DNA of 64,000 nt from Salinibaculum litoreum. Lineage in GTDB: Archaea > Halobacteriota > Halobacteria > Halobacteriales > Haloarculaceae. The notes beneath the pieces are model-generated. The model did not search any database. It was not told the DNA's origin and saw nothing but the letters and a program-made list of their open reading frames with translations. A program made the position numbers and the translations under genes. The stretch covers positions 1 through 64,000 of the forward strand of contig CP046867.1 in NCBI GenBank assembly GCA_009789175.1, given 5' to 3'. Positions 28,327-36,597 of the stretch are shown piece after piece. Position 1 is the stretch's first letter, and each line of letters begins with the position of its first letter.

Positions 28327-29643
28327 TCAGTTGACCTTGAACTCCGGTCGGATCTCCCCGTCTTCGGCGACGACAGCGCCGTCCTTTATCACGTACGGCC
28401 GGTTCGCCTGTCGGAGCAGGGCCCACTGGGGGGACGGTTCGTCGAGTACGACCAGGTCGGCGGGATTGCCTTCCTCGATCCCGTACCGGTCCTCGATCCC
28501 CAACACGCCCGCGCTCTGTTCGGTTATCATCTCCCAGAGGAGTTCGAGCCCGGGGTTCGAGTGCAGGTAGCCGTACTCCTCCCTGGGACCGTTCTCGCGC
28601 TCCTCCATGTTGCGGGGCGCGTACTTCCGGTCCCCGTCAACCCGGAACGCAACGATGTAGGCCCCCTCGATCACGTCGTGATGGGCGTAGGCGGCGATGT
28701 AATCCCGCGTGTTGTCGGTCCCGTGGCCGAGCGCGACACCGTCGTGCGAGAGCATCGTCTGGACCGGCATGCCGGACCGGGTGCTCACGTAACACGTGAT
28801 GAAATTCAGGCCGACGTCCGCCGCGTCGTCGAGCAGCGAGTCGACCCGCCACTCGGGTGGGCCGGCGAGCGAGTAGCTGTGACTCGCCGTGACCCGGTCC
28901 TCGTACCCGTTCGCCTCCATCTTGTCCATCAGGCGGTCGAGCGTGTAGATCCCGAGTGTGCCCTCGTCCTGAACGTGGACGTCGATGTCGATGTCGTACT
29001 CGGCGGCGACCTCGAACCACATGTCGAGCGAGTTCTCGATGTCGTTGTTGTCGGTGCCGGGGTCGTAGCCGCCGACCAGGATCGAGTCCCCGTCGGCCTG
29101 CGAAAGCCCCATCTCGATCGCCTCCCGCACGTACTCCTCGGAATCGATGATGTTCCGTGACGCGTACGGAACGAGCTGGATATCCGCGATGTCCAGCGTC
29201 CTCTCCCTGGCGGCGAGACACGCTTCCATGTTCTCCGTCCGTGACGGACGGTTGTCGACCGAAACGTGACTCCGGAAGTACAGGACCCCGGACGCCACGC
29301 TGCGCTCGATGTGCTGTATCGCGCGCTTCTCGACGGTCTCCTTCGACGTCTCCGAGTGGTACTCGTCGAAGAGGTCGCGGTAACTCATGTTCACGATCGA
29401 CCCGTCGTTCTTCTTTGGCTTTCGCTCCCCGGTGGCCGCGTACGCCCTGTCGATGTGCATGTGACAGTCCGCGAACCCGGGCGAGACGAAGTTTCCGTCG
29501 ACATCGATGACGCGTTCCGCCTCTGCGTCGAGGTCCGGCCCGATCGCCTCGAAGACCCCGTCGTCGATGGCGATGTCGACCAGCCGGTCGGAGCCGTCGA
29601 GACTGGCGTTTCTGATCAGGAGGTCGCTTGCAGCCATTGCCAT
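28327..29643 (-). CDS. Amidohydrolase, cytosine deaminase-like (paralogue 2)
   Basis: The 438-residue protein has metal motif DCHMHIDRAY, DVHVQDEGTLG in place of the usual HIH (the second His is replaced by Gln), ASHSYSLAG and GHGTDNTRDY. The layout and C-terminal wording parallel the gene at 17930, marking them as divergent paralogues with probably different ring substrates. The altered HVQ motif is like that of some N-heterocycle hydrolases. M1 and M3 are both possible starts. Confidence 0.83.
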   Translation of the reverse strand: MAMAASDLLIRNASLDGSDRLVDIAIDDGVFEAIGPDLDAEAERVIDVDGNFVSPGFADCHMHIDRAYAATGERKPKKNDGSIVNMSYRDLFDEYHSETSKETVEKRAIQHIERSVASGVLYFRSHVSVDNRPSRTENMEACLAARERTLDIADIQLVPYASRNIIDSEEYVREAIEMGLSQADGDSILVGGYDPGTDNNDIENSLDMWFEVAAEYDIDIDVHVQDEGTLGIYTLDRLMDKMEANGYEDRVTASHSYSLAGPPEWRVDSLLDDAADVGLNFITCYVSTRSGMPVQTMLSHDGVALGHGTDNTRDYIAAYAHHDVIEGAYIVAFRVDGDRKYAPRNMEERENGPREEYGYLHSNPGLELLWEMITEQSAGVLGIEDRYGIEEGNPADLVVLDEPSPQWALLRQANRPYVIKDGAVVAEDGEIRPEFKVN

Positions 29644-29760
29644 TACGCGTAGACGGATGCAAGGGCCCAGTATAAAGATAATGGTTACCCCACCTTCCGC
29701 CGTGAATTCCCGGATCCGCGCGTCCGTCCGGACCTGATCTGACCGGTACGCTTAATGTAG

Positions 29761-29783
29761 ATCGGTGTATTGCCAACACCGAT
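29761..29783. promoter_or_regulatory. Palindrome overlapping the deoxyribosyltransferase start
   Basis: ATCGGTGT and ACACCGAT form perfect eight-base arms with a seven-base spacer; the right arm runs into the ATG at 29782. A TTAA box at 29752 places transcription start at about the ATG, so the palindrome sits where a repressor would block initiation. Confidence 0.5.
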
Positions 29784-30363
29784 GCAGGTTTACCTAGCCG
29801 GACCGCAAGTGTTCACGCCACAGGGCGAACAGTTCGTTCGCGACAGGATCATCCCGGCACTGGAGGAGAACGGCTACGACCCTCTGTACCCGTCGGACAC
29901 GGATGACGATGACGACGGCGGGGCGAGCTCCGTCGGAGAGACGCTGGCCAGGCCCGTGAGCGTCGAGCGGGCGGAGGAACTGAACCAGTGGGGGATGGAG
30001 GTCGGCGAGAAGAACATCCGGGACATCGACCGGGCCGACGTGGTGGTCGCCAACCTGGACGGGGCGGACCCCGACAGCGGGACGGCCGCGGAGATCGGCT
30101 ACGCCCACGGGACGGGGACGCCGATCGTCGGATACCGAACGGATCGCCGCTCGACGGGCGAAAACGAGGGGCTCGTCGTGAACCTTCAGGTCGAGTACTT
30201 CATCAGGGTCAGCGGCGGGTCGGTCGTCGCCGCCGACCAGTACGGCGGCGAGTGGGAGGCGGACCACCACCAACTGTACGCCAGTCCCGACGAACTCGAG
30301 GACCGCATCGTCGAGGCGCTCGACCGAGTTCGCCAGTCGAAGACGAGCAGTCAGCCGCAGTGA
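29782..30363 (+). CDS. Nucleoside 2-deoxyribosyltransferase family protein
   Basis: The 193-residue protein begins MQVYLAGPQVF, the family signature, and has the catalytic Glu104 in DSGTAAEIGYAHGTG and the ADVVVANLDG strand. Members move or hydrolyse deoxyribose from nucleosides and nucleotides. With the nucleoside hydrolase and the cytosine-deaminase-like genes it forms a nucleoside-like theme in this island. The ATG at 29782 is preferred to a TTG at 29770 inside the palindrome. Confidence 0.85.
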   Translation: MQVYLAGPQVFTPQGEQFVRDRIIPALEENGYDPLYPSDTDDDDDGGASSVGETLARPVSVERAEELNQWGMEVGEKNIRDIDRADVVVANLDGADPDSGTAAEIGYAHGTGTPIVGYRTDRRSTGENEGLVVNLQVEYFIRVSGGSVVAADQYGGEWEADHHQLYASPDELEDRIVEALDRVRQSKTSSQPQ

Positions 30364-30388
30364 TCGCGCCGAGCGATCCGACCACAGG

Positions 30389-31183
30389 TCAGTACATCAC
30401 GATGCCGGCGGAGACGTTGATGTCCTGTCCGGTCATCCGCTCCGCCCGTCGGGAGCAGAGAAAGAGGACTGCGTCGGCGATGTCGTCCGCCTCGACGAAC
30501 TCGTTCATCGGCGCGACTTCGCGGAACTCCCGTTCGACCTCCTCGTAGGGACAGCCCCGGCTCTCGGCCTGCTTTTCGATGACATCCCGAAGGCGCGGAC
30601 CGTCGACACTTCCGGGGCAGACGGCGTTGACGGTTACGTCGCGGTCGGCGAGTTCGACTGCGAGCGTTCTCGTGAACCCGATGACGCCCGTCTTCGAGGT
30701 GGTGTACGGCGTGCGGTTCCGCAGCGGTCGCTTCCCGCTCATCGATGAGACGTTGACGACTCGTCCCGACCCGTTCCGTTTTAAGTGCGGGATCGCGGCC
30801 TTCGTCGTCGAAAACATCGCTCCTAGGTTGACTTCGAGCGTCCCGAGGAACTCCTCACGGTCGATCTCCTCGGTCGGTTTCGTGGGGCCAGCGATCCCGA
30901 CATTGTTCACGACGATGTCCAGGTTCCCGAAGCGGTCGACCGCGGTCTCGACCAGTTCGGCCGCCGCGTCGGGGTCGCTCGCGTCGGCGCGGAGCGTGAC
31001 GAGGTCGCCGTCGTTGTCGTCCAGCAGTTCGGCCGTTTGGTCGAGCGCCGACTCGTCGAGGTCGTTTATCGCGACATCGACGCCGGCGGCGGTCAAGCGA
31101 TCAGCGATCTGCCGACCGATACCGGATCCGGCACCGGTGATCGCGGCGGCATCTCCCGCGACGTGGAACTCGGTAGCTGGCAT
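30389..31183 (-). CDS. Short-chain dehydrogenase/reductase
   Basis: The 264-residue protein has the classical SDR features: TGAGSGIG cofactor loop (about 16-23), NNVGIAG, Ser in VNVSSMSG, and Tyr-x3-Lys in YTTSKTG, then PGSVDGPRL. It would oxidise or reduce an alcohol/ketone with NAD(P). Unlike the SDR at 13407 its catalytic residues are complete. The start at 31183 removes a long unrelated upstream extension. Confidence 0.88.
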   Translation of the reverse strand: MPATEFHVAGDAAAITGAGSGIGRQIADRLTAAGVDVAINDLDESALDQTAELLDDNDGDLVTLRADASDPDAAAELVETAVDRFGNLDIVVNNVGIAGPTKPTEEIDREEFLGTLEVNLGAMFSTTKAAIPHLKRNGSGRVVNVSSMSGKRPLRNRTPYTTSKTGVIGFTRTLAVELADRDVTVNAVCPGSVDGPRLRDVIEKQAESRGCPYEEVEREFREVAPMNEFVEADDIADAVLFLCSRRAERMTGQDINVSAGIVMY

Positions 31184-31250
31184 ACGTCCGATGTTTGCGT
31201 CGCCTATCAAAAAGATTCCCCCGATGCAGCAGGGGCTCACTCCCCGGCGC

Positions 31251-31655
31251 TCACTGCCGGAAGTCGGGGACTTCCTCGTCGTCCGGCAGCTCCGTTCGGA
31301 TCGCGCTGTAGTCGAGATAGACCCGGAGTTCGGATATCTCCTGACGGTCGAAGTCCATGACATCAACGAGACCGACACCCTCATAGCTCCGGCCGGCCGT
31401 CGTCCGTCCGCTGATCGTCCCCTCGCAGACCACCGTACTTCCGTCGACGTAGTAGCTGTCGATGTCGTGGACGCCCTCGGCGAAGAACTCTGCGTTTCGC
31501 TCGTAGAACTCGCGAACCTCGTCCCTACCCCGGAATATCCCCTCGCGGGGGGACTTCAGAACGGCGTCCTCGGTGAACAGTGCGACGATGTCCGCCACGG
31601 ACGCGTCGGAGTCGTCCGACCGACGGAAGTAGGCTTTAGCCGTTTCGACGCTCAT
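31251..31655 (-). CDS. SnoaL-like/NTF2-fold protein
   Basis: The 134-residue acidic protein has the NTF2-like pattern: an N-terminal helix, LFTEDAVLKSPREGIFRGRDEVREFYER, then strands VCEGTISGRTT and VDVMDFDRQEISELRVYLDY. Proteins of this fold act as small isomerases, hydrolases or ligand-binding domains. It lies 67 bases before the SDR in the same direction and may act with it. Confidence 0.8.
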   Translation of the reverse strand: MSVETAKAYFRRSDDSDASVADIVALFTEDAVLKSPREGIFRGRDEVREFYERNAEFFAEGVHDIDSYYVDGSTVVCEGTISGRTTAGRSYEGVGLVDVMDFDRQEISELRVYLDYSAIRTELPDDEEVPDFRQ

Positions 31656-31762
31656 ACCCGTTCGTACCTGTCATCGCCGCCCCTATATAGGTACCGGGGC
31701 CGACCCGTGAACCGCGCGAACGGCCCAATAGTTAATACCGGTAGCAGTCGTAACATCTCGCG

Positions 31763-32760
31763 ATGCAGTTCGATTGGATGGTCCAATGCTACCCCGGCGA
31801 CGGGGTGCATCGCGACGCGCCGCTGCTCGAAGAGCTCGACCGAGAAACGACAATGAGCGGCGTCGGTACGGCCTCAGAAGCCGGATTCGGCGGGCTGTGG
31901 GCCCCCGACCACTTCATGCTCGGGCCGCGGCACGAGGAGTACGAGATCTGGACGCTGCTGGGAGCACTCGCCGAGCGAACCGACCTCGAAGTCGGCCCGC
32001 TGGTCGGCTCGATTACGTACCGGAACCCGGCGTTGCTCGCGAAGATGGCGTCGACCGTCGACGTCCTCTCGGATGGCCGGCTGCAGCTCGGCCTCGGCGC
32101 GGGGTGGCACAAGGAGGAACACGCCGCTTACGGCTTCGATTTCCCGCGATCCAGCAGCGGATGGAGATGCTGGAGGAGGGGATCGAGCTGATGAAGACGA
32201 TGTTCACCGAGCCGGAGCCGACCTACGAGGGCGAGCACTACCGGATCGAGGACGCGTACAACGAACCGAAGCCCGTCCAGGATCCCCATCCGCCCATCGT
32301 CGTCGGCGGCGCAGGGCCGACGCTGCTCCGGATCGCTGCTCGGCACGCCGACGAGTGGAACGTCGAGATCAGCAGCCGCGCCCGCGGCCCGCCGATCGAG
32401 TTCAAGGTCGAGAAGTTCGATGAGTACCTCGAAGAGGAGGGGCGCGATCCCGACGAAGTCGACCGGTCGTGGCTCGCCCACGTCCTCGTCCGGGAGGACC
32501 AGGAGACCGTAGACGAGTACTGCGACGAGATCTTCCCGCTCCCGTGGGGCGAGGAATCGGACATGGACGAACAGCTCTCGAACGCCGAGGAGGCCAGGGA
32601 GAAGGGCGACTTCCTCATCGGGACGCCGGCGGACGTGGCCGAGCAGATCGAGGCGATCCGGGAGCTCGGGTTCGACAAACTGCAGCTGATGTTCCTCGAC
32701 TTCCCTGAGACGCGCGGCATGGAGCTGTTCGGCGACGAGGTGATCCCGCAGTTCGACTGA
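31763..32760 (+). pseudogene. F420-type LLM oxidoreductase (luciferase-like), one frameshift
   Basis: The first frame gives FDWMVQCYPGDGVHRD, WAPDHFMLG, LAKMASTVDVLSDGRLQLGLGAGWHKEEHAAYGFDFP; the second continues AIQQRMEMLEEGIELM and PPIVVGGAGPTLLRIAARHADEWN to the end. One extra C in the run near 32148 restores 332 residues, the family length. These proteins are (beta/alpha)8 barrels using F420H2 or FMN. The shift may be a sequence error. Confidence 0.82.
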
Positions 32761-32838
32761 TACGGACTGTTGTAACGATTTACCGGCGAACGCCCGGACG
32801 GGTCGGCGAATACCGGTAATGGACTACAACAGTCCGTA
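32761..32838. repeat. Short nested inverted repeat, copy 1
   Basis: TACGGACTGTTGTA and TACAACAGTCCGTA are perfect 14-base arms; inner TACCGG and CCGGTA arms add a second stem. The repeat starts immediately after the TGA of the LLM gene. A relative at 36519-36597 also abuts a TGA, so it may act as a terminator or be a small mobile repeat. Confidence 0.7.
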
Positions 32839-33018
32839 CGACCGGCGCGTCCGGTACGCGCTTTCGGTGGATCGCCGGGAGCGGCCGAAACACGAGGCCT
32901 CCGTCGAGCACTCACGGACGCCGTCGCCAGCTCCCGATATCGGTCCCGCAGAGGCGCGGGACGCCGGCGCTGACGATTGGGCACTGGATATATATACGAT
33001 ACCGTGCGTTGAACCGCT

Positions 33019-33684
33019 ATGAGCGAGTGGATCGACCTCACCCAGACGCTGGCGGAGGAGAGCCCGACGCTACCGCCGCTGCATCCAAAGCCCGAGTACG
33101 AGGACTACGCCACCCTCGAATCGGACGCCTACAACTCGACGATACTCCACATCGAGACCCACTGCGGGACGCACATGGACGCGCCGACGCACTTCCTCCC
33201 GAAGGACGACTATCGGACCATCGACGAGATAACCGTCGACGAGATGGTGACCGAGGGGGTCGTCTGCGACTTCAGCCACAAGGAGCCGAACTCCGGCGTT
33301 TCCCGTGCGGAACTCGAGGAGCAGGCGGAGCGGTACGACCTGTCGGCAGGCGACTACCTTATCTTCGACTGCGGGATGACGCCCACTGATGACGACCGCT
33401 ACCTCCGGAACTTCGTCTATCCGAAACGTGATGCCGCCGAGTACATGGTTGAGACGGGGATCGCTTGCTTCGCGATCGATGCGCTTTCGGCCGACAAACC
33501 GGGCGCGTCCCTCGAGGAACACCACGTCCACCATACGCTGTTACCCGAGGACATCCTCATCATCGAAGGCGTCGACAACCTCGGTGGCGTCGAACCGGGA
33601 CGGTACGACGTGATCTGCACGCCGATCCCGTACGAGAACCGCGACGGATCGCAAGTGCGACTCCTCGTTCGACCGCAGGCGTAG
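33019..33684 (+). CDS. Putative cyclase/kynurenine formamidase-like hydrolase
   Basis: The 221-residue protein has the metal motif HCGTHMDAPTHF (H48, H52, D54, H58), the hallmark of the cyclase family (PF04199), and HHVHHTLLPEDILIIEG near the end. Members hydrolyse N-formylkynurenine, isatin or cyclic amides. The fit with neighbouring amidohydrolases suggests opening of an amide or lactone ring. TATATATA about 25 bases upstream suggests a leaderless start. Confidence 0.87.
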   Translation: MSEWIDLTQTLAEESPTLPPLHPKPEYEDYATLESDAYNSTILHIETHCGTHMDAPTHFLPKDDYRTIDEITVDEMVTEGVVCDFSHKEPNSGVSRAELEEQAERYDLSAGDYLIFDCGMTPTDDDRYLRNFVYPKRDAAEYMVETGIACFAIDALSADKPGASLEEHHVHHTLLPEDILIIEGVDNLGGVEPGRYDVICTPIPYENRDGSQVRLLVRPQA

Positions 33685-33743
33685 CGTGACGGCGATGGGT
33701 CGCTGGGGAAGCTTTTTCTCCCGCGTTGTCATCGGTCTGGAGT

Positions 33744-34685
33744 ATGCGTACGCTTCCAAACGACGCCGCAATCATCTCATGTGCGGTCACTGGCGCGATC
33801 CACGTCCCGACGATGTCGCCGCACCTCCCGGTGACGCCCGAGGAGATAGCGACGGCGGCCATCGAGGCGGCCGAGGCGGGGGCGAGCATCGTTCACATCC
33901 ACGTCCGGGACCCGGAGACGGGCGAACCGATCACCGACCTGGACCTGTTCCGGCAGGTGGCGACTCGGATCCACGAGGAGACGGACGTCATCGTCCAGCC
34001 GACGACCGGCGGCGCACCGACGATGGCGCCCGAAGAGCGCGTCCGCGTCGTTCCGGAGCTCGAACCGGAGATGGCTTCCTGTAACATGGGATCGATCAAC
34101 TTCGGCCTGTATCCACTGCTGGAGAAGTACGACGAGTTCGAGTACGACTGGGAGGCCGAGTACCTCGAAGGAACCCGCGACCTGATCTTCCGGAACACGT
34201 TCGACGACCTTGAATCGATGTTGCCGGTTTTCGACGAGTACGGGACGAAACCCGAACTCGAGTGTTACGACGTCGGCCACCTCTACAACGCGAAACACAT
34301 GGTCGACCGGGGATTCATCGAACCGCCGCTGCATCTCCAGTTCGTACTCGGAATCCACGGCGGGATCGGCGGGGACGGGGAGAACCTCACCCACATGTAC
34401 CGGATCGCGGAGACGCTCTTCGGCAACGACTTCTCGTTCTCGGTCATCGGGGCCGGCCGCCACGAGTTCCCGCGAGCGGTCCAGGCGTTGGACTTGGGCG
34501 GTCACGTGCGGGTCGGCCTCGAGGACAACCTCTATCTCCGGCCCGGGAAGCTCGCGGAGAGCAACGCCGACCTGGTGGCGAAAGCGGTCGACCTGACCCG
34601 GGATCTCACCGGCCGTGATATCGCGTCGCCGAAGCAAGTTCGGGAGTTCCTCGAACTCACGGGAAAGGACGCGACGGATCTGTAA
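33744..34685 (+). CDS. BKACE family beta-keto acid cleavage enzyme
   Basis: The 313-residue protein matches the 3-keto-5-aminohexanoate cleavage (DUF849) family: SCAVTGAIHVPTMSPHLPVTPEEIA, the zinc motif HIHVRDPETG (H51, H53), and LGIHGGIGG. BKACE enzymes condense a beta-keto acid with acetyl-CoA to give acetoacetate and a new acyl-CoA, which could feed the CoA enzymes in this island. ATG 33744 is used; an in-frame TTG lies six codons upstream. Confidence 0.88.
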   Translation: MRTLPNDAAIISCAVTGAIHVPTMSPHLPVTPEEIATAAIEAAEAGASIVHIHVRDPETGEPITDLDLFRQVATRIHEETDVIVQPTTGGAPTMAPEERVRVVPELEPEMASCNMGSINFGLYPLLEKYDEFEYDWEAEYLEGTRDLIFRNTFDDLESMLPVFDEYGTKPELECYDVGHLYNAKHMVDRGFIEPPLHLQFVLGIHGGIGGDGENLTHMYRIAETLFGNDFSFSVIGAGRHEFPRAVQALDLGGHVRVGLEDNLYLRPGKLAESNADLVAKAVDLTRDLTGRDIASPKQVREFLELTGKDATDL

Positions 34686-34814
34686 CCGAACAACAGCCGT
34701 CGGTCGAAGCGACCGATATCCGGGTCGGTGGAAAACGAACGGAGAACGGATCCGGAACCGAACGAACGGGATGACAGCTACGAACCGGAACCGGATCGAA
34801 GACCCAACATCAGC

Positions 34815-36434
34815 TTATTCGATAGTCGAGTCCCGGATCGGGACCGAGGTCTGAAGCGGGTTCGGGTCGTAGTCTTGGACCGAATCGACGTAGCCGGCGA
34901 GCGCGTCCTGGAAATACGGGAAGACGTGGCCACCCCGTTCCTGAATGACCTCCTGCGCACGGACGTAGTGTTCCCGCCGTTCCTCCTGGTCAGTGGCCGC
35001 GCGAGCGTTGTCGATAGCTTGCCAAGCCTCGTCGGTCACCTCGTGAAGGTGGTCCTTGTACGACCATTCGCCGTCGGGGTGCCAGATGGTGTACAGGTCG
35101 TCGTCCGGATGGGGATTGAACGCGTACGAGGTCATGAAGAACGGATGGTCAAGCCACTCTGAAAGGAACGTATCCCACGTCATCTGATTGATCTCGAAGT
35201 TGACCCCGACCTCGCTCAGCTGGTCCTGTATCAACACCGCCGTGTCCACCTGTTCCTGATTGTGATCGGGGACCGCCATCACCAGGTCGATCTCGAACTC
35301 GTCCGGGTAGCCCAGGTCGTCCAGGAGCGACCTCGCCTCCTCCGGTTGCGCCCCCGGGCCGAACTTGTTTGGAAGATCGGCGTAGTAGAGGTGCGAGGGA
35401 CAGACGATGTTGTCCTGCGCGATGGTACCTTGCCCTCCGGCGACTCCCTGCAGGATCGCTTCCTTGTCGATCGCGTACTTCACGGCGTGGACGAAATCGA
35501 GCTCGTCAAACGGTTCGGCCGTCCGGTCCATCACCATCGGATACGCCTGCCCGCCGGGCTTCTGGTCAGGCTCGACGTGGCCGATCCCATTGATCCGATC
35601 CCACTGGGCAGAGGGCGCGATCGGCAGGATCTCCGCTTCCCGGTTCTCCAGCGCGTTGACTTTCCCGTACGACTCCTTTATGATCTGGATGGTAGCCTCC
35701 TCGATATGGGGGAGATCGTTGTCCTCGTCGTCGGTCATGTAGAAGTCGTCGGTCGCCTCGAGGGTGATCTGCGAGCTGGGTTCGTATTCGACCAGGTCGA
35801 AGGGACCGCTTCCGAAGTCGGAGTCGACGAACTCGCCGCCGTGTCCGGGCTGGCCCTCCGCCGACTTGTTCTCGATCGCGTGCTTGGAGACGATCTTCGC
35901 CTGCCGGAGCCCCATTTTGTGCGGCAGGATGGTGAACGGCTCCGCCATGTTGAACTGGACCGCATAGTCGTTTACCACCTCGACGGAGTCGATCGGCCCC
36001 ATCAGCCCTGCCCAGGGGTGTTCCAGTTCGGGATCGTACATCGTATCGAACGTCGCCTTGACGTCCTCGGCGAGCACTTCTTGGTCGTTGTAACTGAAGT
36101 ACGCACCCTCGCGCAGTTCGAATATCCACGTCGTCTCGTCCTCGGCTTCCCAGTTGACGGCGAGGTCGGGTTCGACTTCGAGGTCGGCGTTGAATCTCGT
36201 CAGGCCCGAGTACATCCACTGGATCGCGAACATGGCCGCACGCACTCCCTCCCCGGCGAACGGGTTCAAGGTAGTTGGCGGCGCCCCCGCGACGACCGTT
36301 ATCTGGCTGTCGTCCCCGCTGTCACCGCCACCGGTCATACAGCCTGCAAGGCTGATCCCTCCAACCCCACCGGCGGCGACCCCCATTAATTTGGTAATTT
36401 CTCGTCTATTCATCTCACTGGTATGCTCTTCCAT
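34815..36434 (-). CDS. ABC transporter substrate-binding lipoprotein, family 5 (peptide/opine type)
   Basis: The 539-residue protein starts with a Tat-type signal (NRREITKLMGVAAGG) and a lipobox ending SLAGC, then the family 5 body: TLNPFAGEGVRAAMF, VEPDLAVNWEAED, GSGPFDLVEYEPSSQITLEA, FVHAVKYAIDKEAILQG. It would bind a peptide, opine or other bulky nitrogen compound outside the cell for the permease at 39273-41143. The genes are separated by the MATE and IclR genes and lie on the opposite strand. Confidence 0.88.
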   Translation of the reverse strand: MEEHTSEMNRREITKLMGVAAGGVGGISLAGCMTGGGDSGDDSQITVVAGAPPTTLNPFAGEGVRAAMFAIQWMYSGLTRFNADLEVEPDLAVNWEAEDETTWIFELREGAYFSYNDQEVLAEDVKATFDTMYDPELEHPWAGLMGPIDSVEVVNDYAVQFNMAEPFTILPHKMGLRQAKIVSKHAIENKSAEGQPGHGGEFVDSDFGSGPFDLVEYEPSSQITLEATDDFYMTDDEDNDLPHIEEATIQIIKESYGKVNALENREAEILPIAPSAQWDRINGIGHVEPDQKPGGQAYPMVMDRTAEPFDELDFVHAVKYAIDKEAILQGVAGGQGTIAQDNIVCPSHLYYADLPNKFGPGAQPEEARSLLDDLGYPDEFEIDLVMAVPDHNQEQVDTAVLIQDQLSEVGVNFEINQMTWDTFLSEWLDHPFFMTSYAFNPHPDDDLYTIWHPDGEWSYKDHLHEVTDEAWQAIDNARAATDQEERREHYVRAQEVIQERGGHVFPYFQDALAGYVDSVQDYDPNPLQTSVPIRDSTIE

Positions 36435-36518
36435 GGCGATGGGACAATAGAGGATTAAATATTAAAATCTTTTGGCCATCCTAGTGACCGTTGCAGCGAG
36501 CAGAGACAGCCAACGTCA

Positions 36519-36597
36519 TACGGACTGTTGTAACTGTGTACCGGTGCGTTCCGACCCTGGGGTCGGCAACACCCGTACTGACGTACAACAGCCCGTA
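36519..36597. repeat. Short nested inverted repeat, copy 2
   Basis: TACGGACTGTTGTA and TACAACAGCCCGTA (one mismatch) enclose 79 bases, similar to the repeat at 32761-32838. On the minus strand it begins immediately after the TGA of the MATE gene, and in both copies the sequence across the junction reads GACTGATACGG. Confidence 0.7.

Noticed and set aside
28637-29779. Minus-strand open frame of 380 codons
   Set aside because: It overlaps the second amidohydrolase in another frame and is extremely Arg-rich, with no domain; the amidohydrolase frame is clearly the coding one.
35262-36389. Plus-strand open frame of 375 codons
   Set aside because: It is antisense to the substrate-binding lipoprotein, which has signal peptide and family motifs.
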